This document shows positions 56,641-64,000 of a stretch of 64,000 nt of DNA, piece by piece (the stretch's first letter is position 1; each line of letters begins with the position of its first letter). The notes beneath the pieces are model-generated. The model ran no database searches, was not told the DNA's origin, and saw only the letters and a program-made list of their open reading frames with translations. The DNA lies in NCBI GenBank assembly GCA_022575985.1, contig JAKSXM010000129.1:1318501-1382500 (forward strand). Direction: 5' to 3'. The position numbers and the translations under genes are program-made. The stretch comes from Anagrus nilaparvatae (lineage: Eukaryota; Arthropoda; Insecta; Hymenoptera; Mymaridae).

Positions 56641-57516
56641 TGTGAGGGTTCCTGCATATATGAAAGTTTTTATGTTAATTTATATCAACACAAAATTTCA
56701 TACTCAATCAATTCCCATCGTCAATCTCTCTCAGATGTTTAAACAAATATGGAAAGTGTTATATTTCTCGACATGAAGTTAAATGCAAAATAAAATTTAC
56801 TTCTAGGACACAAAGAATCTGTACACCTCTTTTTTTTTTATTTTTAAGAGATAAGTTTAGAATCCCTTTTCTTTTATGTAGTTATAAAACATTAAATCAT
56901 GTTAGATAGAATAATTTTCATATATTGACATCGTAAAATTCATTACATATTATAATTGTTCGTAAAAAAAAATTTTATCAAATAAAAGAAAACCTATTTT
57001 TAATCGATAGTGTAAGAAATTTTGTTGAAAAGGAAAGAAAAAGATTTTGAATGAAAGGCTAGTTTATAGAACATAGAGCAACCATTGAAATTTATTAGAT
57101 TTTAGTTTAGGAAGGTATAGAATTCGTGTATATTCCAATATTTTGAATCAAAAATAAAAATTTCTTTTTTTTTGAGAAGGAAAAAAAAAATATTTTTCTA
57201 CGAGGGAAAATATTGTTAAATTATTCAGATCGAAACAAAATTCTTAGAGCTAAAAAAAAAATTTGTTTCTAGTATCTCAAATGAACACATGAAAGAAAGA
57301 TTTATGTTCTACTAGGCAAAACAGAATTCAATTTCGTTATTAAAATTTAGGGTAAACTTCTGTTTCCCTTTTTTTGATTCAATAAAAAAAATTCTGTCCC
57401 CAAAAAAAAATTCGGTCAAATATAATCCACCAAAAACAAGGCCCCATGTTGTAGGTCTTTATTAACCCTTTCATTTTGTGTAACCAAACCGTATCTTTTG
57501 TAGGTTGGAAATTAAG
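56641..57516 (+). other. 5' flank of the 57.5-kb gene with splice acceptor
   Basis: AT-rich, ending in a pyrimidine-rich run and TATCTTTTGTAG, with AG at 57502-57503, 13 bases before the ATG. This suggests an intron in the 5' untranslated region. The donor and promoter were not located. Confidence 0.5.
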
Positions 57517-58011
57517 ATGGCAGAAAATCATAAATTGGTTTATGAATGCAAGGTTAACGATGGCCGTGAAGTTAAATTGCTGGATATGGACGCCTTGATG
57601 CCAGTTATTGAATGGTCCTACTCTTGTTTCTTTAAGAAACTGATATCATCTTATGGTTTCTATCCCGCAAATCAATTCTTTACGATTGAACTTTATCCCA
57701 GATTTCGGGATTTCGTTCAGTTAGTACTCGTTTCAAGGATCCTAGTTCGTTATCCACATGAAATTCACGATCGCCGCTTATTGCGTACCGTAAAGTACTT
57801 TCATGAATTCCCTCTACCCTTTGGAATAATGATGGAAATGAGCCGGTTGGAAAGAAAAACATCAATCGCTTACACCGTTGAAGCCGGTGTCGAAGGATGG
57901 CCTAATGGTGTTATGTGGGAAAAGCGTAAGGTTGGCTCCCTTATGACTGTATCCTTCTTTCTAGAGGAGTGCCATAAACGATATTTAATGCATTTGATAA
58001 AGTTGTCATGA
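57517..58011 (+). CDS. Orphan 164-residue protein, possibly BTB-like
   Basis: The frame opens at a TTG at 57505, but the first ATG, in good context (AAGATGG), is at 57517; this start gives 164 residues. The gene is clearly richer in GC than its flanks and has a balanced, non-repetitive composition, both signs of real coding. There is no signal peptide or membrane helix, so it is probably cytoplasmic or nuclear. Residues 8-100 weakly recall a BTB/POZ fold: a beta-strand start (KLVYECKVNDGREVKLLD), then FFTIELYPRFRDFVQLVLV and a helical RRLLRTVKYFHEFPLP. This is a guess from pattern, not a confirmed domain. The C-terminal 60 residues are unassigned. AATAAA lies at 58084-58089. It shares orientation and a similar start (MAE) with the next gene. 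Confidence 0.75.
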   Translation: MAENHKLVYECKVNDGREVKLLDMDALMPVIEWSYSCFFKKLISSYGFYPANQFFTIELYPRFRDFVQLVLVSRILVRYPHEIHDRRLLRTVKYFHEFPLPFGIMMEMSRLERKTSIAYTVEAGVEGWPNGVMWEKRKVGSLMTVSFFLEECHKRYLMHLIKLS

Positions 58012-61000
58012 AACGAGAAAACAAAATTGTAGTATGTAATTTGTTTTCAAAATAATATCTTGAAAATTATAGTAATCGAAAATAATAAAAAAAAATTGTA
58101 TGATTTAACCCAATTTCAATGTGTAAGATGTGATTACATAATAAAAAAAAATTTTATTTAATCATAAAAAAAAACTTATTTATATTTTTCCTTGTTTTCC
58201 TGTACGTAATATATTTGTCATACATATAAGAATTATTCAGTCTATAAAGAAAAATTCCTCTTGAACGAACAGTAAAACCGCGCGAATCTCATGAGTCCAT
58301 TTATCATTTATTATTTTTTTTTTCAGTAATTATTTCGTAACACTAAACAAATAAGTAAAATACGATATACTTTTATCCTTATAACAAATTAAACTTGGGA
58401 AAATGAAAAGTTTATGATATATTTTATTATATATTATTTTTTTATAGATTATGAATTTCCTTTAATATATTGTGAAAAATGAGAACTTAATTAATTTAAG
58501 AATATATAATTGATATATATATATGAATATAGAGTAGTTGTTTATACTGGAAAATGTAATATTATTCATTATTAAGTTTAGGCTAATATTTACTTATTAC
58601 CATAAATAGAGTTATAATGTTAGGGTTATATATGTGTTAACTAAAAGAAAGCTTCTAATTTTACCTAATTAAGTATTTTGTAACCGCCTCATATCTATAG
58701 GTTGCAAAAGTATGTTTGAGAACAACTGGGAAATATTTTAGTCAACTTATTAATTATCATAATACTAAATATTTAATAAATAAAGTTACCGCCATTACTA
58801 ACATTGAGAAATGTTAAGAGATACTACAATTACAGGATACATATTTTGCGCCAATAATTAAAATATACACTTATGTAAGATAAATTATGACCATAAATGA
58901 GATATTAACGATTATTTTTATTTTTATAATATAAAAGTATTATTCTTACTAGTCCTATTCATTAAAATAATAATATATCTTAATTTTATATAATATGATT
59001 CTAAGTACAGATGATATAATGTTTGTAGCTTAAAATTTAATATATATATTTTTTTTTATTTTTTTTATAATATTATTTTATATTTTTTTTTATTATTTTC
59101 TTTAAATAAATATATTTTTTTTATTTTTTTTTTTAATATATGTATTTTTTTATATTTTTTTTTATTACTATTTTTTTTAATGATTTATCATAAACAAGAA
59201 AGAGTTGTTCAGTTTATCTATTTTTATCATCATTTATGTTTCTTCATCATCATCTTCATTTTTAAATTCTTATCTATTCTAATATTTAATGAAAGATTTT
59301 ATATCTCTCTTTTGAATATTTTGTTGACATCTTTTTTTTTGTATATTTTTAGCTTCTCTTCCTGTTTATCTCTTTTATGAGAGAAACGGAAAAGTGGGTA
59401 GCCCTTTTTATAAATTACTATACTAATAAAATGGTTAAATAAGATTAGAAAATACGTTATCAAGTTATAAGAATAAATATATTGAACATTATATGGGTAC
59501 TTGATGTTAAAATATCTGTAATATATTCAGATCTTTAGTATATTTTTATTATGCCAAAAGAAAAGATCAAATTTTATTCTTACAAAAAGAAGAATAAAAT
59601 GATAAATCATTAATTTAATTTAATGATTGATTTTTAATTAACTGCTCACAGCACGTCGATTATGTCTATGTCAAAATACTTGACTCATAGAATTCTTTTA
59701 AAATAAATAAAAAAAAATATTTATATATTAGTTTTGATTCTCAAAATTCAGTGTCTAAAATTACGGGTGTATTTTTGTTTCGATAGTGTAACCAGAAAGT
59801 AGGAGTGGAAAAGATTCCAAATTATTTTTTTTATATAGCTTATGATAAATTTATATACTACAATCTAAGTTATACAGGCTAAAATTGGAGATAAAAAAAA
59901 AACATTATGTTTATTAATGTTTAATGCTGATACTCTTAGTTTCAAATACAATAGTTATAAATGCAAGATTTTTTTTATATTTTTTTTTTAAATATTTTAT
60001 ACTTTTTTTTTTGTTGTTTTTTTTTAATTCTTTTTTTTTTGATATATAAATAGTAGATATAATATGATCAATATCAAATACTTTTTGCGAGTGTTATTTT
60101 CCTTAATTAAATATTTATATAAATAGTTATATAGAGTGAAAAAGGGATTTTAAGATATATAAAAAAAATTAGTTCTTGTATATAAAAGTGAACTTCTAGT
60201 TAATGTTAATACATGGTTATGGCTTATATATTAGTTCTCCTAATTACTTCATATAGTCTAGTCCTTGTGCAATATGACTGATAAATGTATGTATTATTTG
60301 GATAAAAAAAATTAAACTACTTTTATTATAATGTTATAAGTTGAATATAAATGTGATTAAATACATTTTTCTAATATCAGACTGAGTATTATTAATATAC
60401 CGTGCTCTTTTGGAAAAAACATAATAACTCTTTTATGAAGCGATGTTTATATTACCGTGTCGTTTTATTAGTAAGATTATCATGTTCGTGATTCAATAAA
60501 CATTATATTAAGCAAATTTCCTCATATAAAAATATTGCGATTTTATGTTTATGTAGTAATGTCTTTTTATTTTTATAGCGATGTTTATTTATGTTTGTAA
60601 TTATGCAAACAGACACGGAAAATAATTTAAAGAGTTTAATCTGTGTAGACATTACTAATATATGTTTTTATCAAAGTCAAGCGCTGTTAATGAATCACTA
60701 TATTCATATATTATTCATAGAAAATATTATTTCCTTTTTTTTTGATAAGCGATATTATATAAGTAAAACCCTTATTGAAGGGACTGAGGAAATCGGTTTT
60801 TTTTTAGTTCTGATATTCTACTAATATGATTAAATAGTTTATATATTTGAATATTCTAACCCATACCTACTACTACTACTACTTAAATATACTTATATAT
60901 GTATGAATATAGTATTTATTAAGAGATAAAATTCATAGTTTTTTTTGATAAGACTGATAATGCTTGTAAAATGTTATCTGTATATCGTCGATACTTTACT

Positions 61001-61737
61001 ATAATACCATAGATTATATATATATATATAGAGATTAATATATGTGAAGCCTAACATTACAATTTTTCTTAAAGAGATTTAAAATTTGTAAAAAATGAGA
61101 TTTTACATATTAAAATGACAGTATTAATTATTTTTATTCATATTATGCTAAAATTATTATTAACTGCGATAATTAACTAGTTTACTTTTTATAATTATAT
61201 GCGTATCTTAATTTATTCATCCATACAATAATGCTGACAAAATGCTGTTTTTCCAAACTAAAAAAAGTAATAATAATAATAAATGCTCAAAACTAAGTAT
61301 TAATTAATATATGTTCTTAAACAATGAAAGTTGATTGTTATGGTTGATGTTAGTTTAAGTTGGTTAAACGTTACGTGGTGCAAAAGGTGGTAGTTGATTT
61401 GTTAGTTTTTAATTTTTGAATTTTATAAATATTTTACTTTTTTTTTATTTTTTTTTTATTATTTTTTTATTATATATATTTTTATATGTGCTTAAGGATA
61501 AAAGCCTCGGTAATCACTTATCTTCATAATAGATCATATAATAACAAAAAAAAAACTCATTGAGACCGCAGGGCCAATCCGTCCCTTACAATTGGTTAAT
61601 TCCTTCCTCAGACCTGTAAGACTCATATTATATACCATTTTACTCCCGGAAAGTTATAAATAACTGTGTGTACGACAATGTAAGTGTATAGTCATAAACA
61701 AATAAAAAAAAATTCTTATGTGTATATAGGTAAAGGA
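58012..61737. other. AT-rich intergenic or intronic DNA with T-runs
   Basis: It begins with the 3' untranslated region of the previous gene. T-rich low-complexity patches lie at about 59040-59175, 59990-60045 and 61435-61480, and short tandem (CTA)n at about 60867-60882. Frames at 59180-59380 and 60591-60824 are T-rich, hydrophobic by composition and not convincing. A possible acceptor AG lies at 61738-61739, so the right part may be an intron. Confidence 0.5.
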
Positions 61738-61787
61738 TTATCTTTGAACGTAAAACTAAAATCAATAGCTTTCCTATTCCAATCAAA

Positions 61788-63116
61788 ATGGCCGAACATG
61801 TAGATATGGAAATGCAAATCACTGAGCACCGCGCAATACGGCGCGAATCAATAAACAACTTATCGTATTATTATGCCCATCGAGTTACTTCTCTCCACTT
61901 CAAGGAGGCAGGGGGTTACAGGGTAGATCTAGATAATGGGAATGTTTATTTGTCTAGCGAATTCGGGTTTGACAAATTAATCCAGACCATGTTGAGTTTG
62001 ACCCAAATTCTCTACATTGCATTTGACGTGGACCATGATACCGACGATTGGCATTCCGTATGCTACTATACTTTGTTGATGAATATCGGGTGTATACATA
62101 TAAATTTCGGTCGATTGGTGTTTCGGGAAAGGTATGCAATGTTAATGTTAGATAACCGCGAGAATTTAAGAACCATTATTTTCCATAAGGTAGAAATTAA
62201 TTATCTAACATGGATGCCCAATTTCTTTGCGGCCATGCATATAACCGATTTAGAGGTTGACAATTTCACATTATCTTATGCGACCGGTGAAATGGAGGCC
62301 GAATTTCATTTGCCATTTTATCCTTTTGAACTCTTAAGTGTACGTGGAAATATCTCAGACCATTTATTAACCAACCAAGGGGAGACGTTACGAACACTAT
62401 GTTTATCAAGTCCCATATACAATCCGTTTTTGCTGAATGACGTGGTTACCCTCTCGATTAGCAATCTCCGACACTTAACGTCTTTATGCCTACCTTTCAG
62501 TAACATAGCGGACCCTGATATCTCCATATTTTTCACCAATCTGACAAACTTGCAAGAACTGAACGTGAGTGGATGTGTTTTATTAACTTCCCAGGGACTG
62601 AGAGGTCTCAGATTATTGCCGCACTTAACGCATTTGTCTGTGGCATTCGTAGATATCGAATATGCAACTCTACAAATGCTACCCACTTTGTTGTATCTAG
62701 ATGTTAGTTATCAAAATTTTGTAGAATTAAATGTGTTGCAGCTTATATCACATTTACCCAGAATAGAAATGGTTTTATGTGTATTTTCAGAACCCACTCA
62801 CCAGCAATTACATGTTAATCTGCAACAATGGGGCATGTTCCTACACCGAGTTAACTCCCCTCCAATCAAAATATATTGTGATCCTTATACGATGCAGTTA
62901 CTAGATAATCCTAACTACCGCGAGCACCGAATATATCCGCACTCCCCTTTTCACCCAGATACACCCAAATCCATACGGGAAAACGCTTCCAGGTATATAT
63001 CCTGGTCTTCGTTTTTCTATCGGGAAAATAATCGCTGGACAAGGAACTTTCCTCATAGTCAAGGTATGCCTATTGAAAATCAGGAATTAATTATCGAAGA
63101 AATAAATCCAGTTTAA
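61788..63116 (+). CDS. Leucine-rich-repeat protein, 442 residues
   Basis: Starts at an ATG in good context (AAAATGG) and runs intact to a stop. There is no signal peptide or membrane helix. Residues 30-110 form a conserved N-terminal part. From about 113 to 305 come seven to eight irregular leucine-rich repeats, clearest at 191-200 (LRTLCLSSPI), 220-230 (LTSLCLPFSNI), 245-256 (LQELNVSGCVLL), 270-280 (LTHLSVAFVDI) and 291-301 (LLYLDVSYQNF). The cysteine-type pattern resembles intracellular repeats of the F-box/AMN1 kind, but no F-box is seen. Residues 340-442 are a Pro/His/Asn/Arg-rich tail. Leucine-rich repeats normally bind proteins; the partner is unknown. The next gene is a diverged paralogue. 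Confidence 0.85.
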   Translation: MAEHVDMEMQITEHRAIRRESINNLSYYYAHRVTSLHFKEAGGYRVDLDNGNVYLSSEFGFDKLIQTMLSLTQILYIAFDVDHDTDDWHSVCYYTLLMNIGCIHINFGRLVFRERYAMLMLDNRENLRTIIFHKVEINYLTWMPNFFAAMHITDLEVDNFTLSYATGEMEAEFHLPFYPFELLSVRGNISDHLLTNQGETLRTLCLSSPIYNPFLLNDVVTLSISNLRHLTSLCLPFSNIADPDISIFFTNLTNLQELNVSGCVLLTSQGLRGLRLLPHLTHLSVAFVDIEYATLQMLPTLLYLDVSYQNFVELNVLQLISHLPRIEMVLCVFSEPTHQQLHVNLQQWGMFLHRVNSPPIKIYCDPYTMQLLDNPNYREHRIYPHSPFHPDTPKSIRENASRYISWSSFFYRENNRWTRNFPHSQGMPIENQELIIEEINPV

Positions 63117-63420
63117 ATTTAATTTTAATTTTAAATTTAATTCAGTTTTAAAACAAATCAAATAAAACCAAAGTATATGAAATTATTATTATTAAACTTT
63201 AAACTGTGTAAAAATAATAAAAATAATTATAAATTAAAGTGTGATTCAGCTAAATCCATTGTATCTTGTTGTTTCTACCAATTTATCCCTATAATTCCTT
63301 TTCCTTATTCGGTATTATATAAAAAGGACTGTATGTACCAGAGAGAAAAAAAATTAGTCCCCAGAACAAAAACAAAAGAATAATATTAAACCTTTTCAGG
63401 TAGTAAAAAAAACTATAACA
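63117..63420 (+). other. Spacer between the two leucine-rich-repeat genes
   Basis: AATAAA at 63161-63166 is a fitting polyadenylation signal for the upstream gene. CCTTTTCAG ending at 63399 is a strong acceptor-like site 21 bases before the next ATG. The short distance suggests either a very small 5' region or a long intron arrangement shared within a cluster. Confidence 0.6.
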
Positions 63421-64000
63421 ATGGAAATATTTAACGTTTATGGTAATGAGGATGTTGACTTGTCCATCATAGACACCATCGTTTTCACAGATGAAGTCCA
63501 TAGCATTTGCGTAGTAGAACGATCAATACATCTTTGTATACGCACGATGTCTGTGCTTACTATTTATGAATATATATGCCGATTGTCTCGCGTATGTCAT
63601 GTCATCTTTGATATTAGGCAGGATCATCCTGATTGGTCAGAAATTTTAATTTATTGTGTCTCAACCTACAATTACCTTAAAGAGTTGGAATTTGGGATGT
63701 TGATTTTTAGGGAAAAACATTCCATTATTCTAACCAAATTTTCTAACAGTTTGGAAACCCTATCCATTCACAATATAGAAGAAAATTATGTTGATTGGTT
63801 TGCCGGGTTTTTGGGCCGGATGAATTTTCAGACCCTAAATATTAATCAATTTACTATTCATAGATCTAATGGCGGTTCTATTAAATACCCTTTCCCATTT
63901 TTCAATTATAAATTTCAAAATATAAAAGTAACAGGGGAAGCCTACATAACTTTCTCAAATGATACTCAGATACTCCTAACGATGGCACCCTCAGGAAACG
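63421..64000 (+). CDS. Second leucine-rich-repeat protein (partial, paralogue)
   Basis: Open from the ATG at 63421 to the end of the window (193 codons), so the C-terminus is missing. It aligns with residues about 30-195 of the upstream protein: IFDIRQDHPDW matches AFDVDHDTDDW, FGMLIFRE matches FGRLVFRE, SLETLSIHNIE matches NLRTIIFHKVE, and WFAGFLGRMNFQTLNINQFTI matches MPNFFAAMHITDLEVDNFTL. Identity is low (judged about a quarter to a third), so the duplication is old or evolution is fast. There is no signal peptide. An acceptor-like AG at 63398-63399 precedes it. Confidence 0.8.
   Translation, partial: MEIFNVYGNEDVDLSIIDTIVFTDEVHSICVVERSIHLCIRTMSVLTIYEYICRLSRVCHVIFDIRQDHPDWSEILIYCVSTYNYLKELEFGMLIFREKHSIILTKFSNSLETLSIHNIEENYVDWFAGFLGRMNFQTLNINQFTIHRSNGGSIKYPFPFFNYKFQNIKVTGEAYITFSNDTQILLTMAPSGN

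Noticed and set aside
62318..62686. 122-codon minus-strand frame
   Set aside because: It lies entirely antisense to the leucine-rich-repeat gene and lacks its own features.
61788..63116. Reading the leucine-rich-repeat protein as a Toll-like receptor or secreted venom protein
   Set aside because: No signal peptide, membrane helix or TIR domain is visible from the chosen ATG; an upstream coding exon cannot be fully excluded.
1..64000. tRNA or rRNA genes
   Set aside because: No cloverleaf with the usual A/B box words and no ribosomal sequence was recognised by eye; a covariance-model scan would be needed to be certain.

Overview
The window looks like AT-rich nuclear DNA from an insect. The evidence is an R1-type non-LTR retrotransposon, an insect-style Gypsy element, several families of small inverted-repeat DNA transposons, and genes with short AT-rich flanks and AG acceptor sites just before the start codon. 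There is no sign of bacterial gene organisation. The very AT-rich background would suit a parasitoid wasp or similar insect, but this is a guess and no host marker gene is present. All comparisons were made by eye within this window; no database search was possible.

From 1 to 27 kb the window is a repeat graveyard with no intact gene. It holds a satellite of about 117 bp (3.0-3.8, 21.8-22.0 and 22.3-22.9 kb) and a minisatellite of about 49 bp split by a 902-bp PIF/Harbinger-like element with a TTA duplication (4616-5517). A 5'-truncated R1-like retrotransposon lies on the minus strand inside a 16-bp target duplication (6352-7930). Then come foldback elements and a piggyBac-like element in TTAA (10847-11806). 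A 6-kb DNA transposon (13800-19778) has terminal inverted repeats built from 316-343-bp subrepeats. Its transposase is one 673-codon frame broken by only two stop codons. A CACGG-ended element with a 4-bp duplication (20358-21739) and a truncated LTR element (22894 onward) follow.

From 27 to 46 kb there is one nested structure. A palindromic CACGG-ended element of about 1.43 kb (27158-46315, TGTA duplication) received two LTR retrotransposons in its left arm. The first is a 9.5-kb Gypsy element (27651-37187, GTTT duplication, 958-bp LTRs about 1% apart). It carries gag, a canonical -1 slippery site, a pol broken in three ways, and a third ORF behind a splice-acceptor-like site. The second is an 8.2-kb minus-strand element (37309-45489, ATAC duplication). 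Its two 747-bp LTRs show no difference by eye and it has a clear primer-binding site and polypurine tract, yet it has no coding capacity. The right arm of the palindrome is an uninterrupted copy that shows both empty sites.

From 46 to 57 kb there is another R1-like relic, an LTR-like promoter segment, tandem repeats and a long A-run-rich desert.

From 57.5 to 64 kb lies what appears to be real host coding sequence, all on the plus strand: a 164-residue orphan protein with a weak BTB-like look, a 442-residue leucine-rich-repeat protein, and the first 193 codons of a divergent paralogue that runs off the window. Each is preceded by a plausible splice acceptor, so each probably has a 5' non-coding exon. 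The two leucine-rich-repeat genes look like part of a tandem, fast-evolving family. This cluster and the non-coding LTR element with identical LTRs are the two parts most worth following up.
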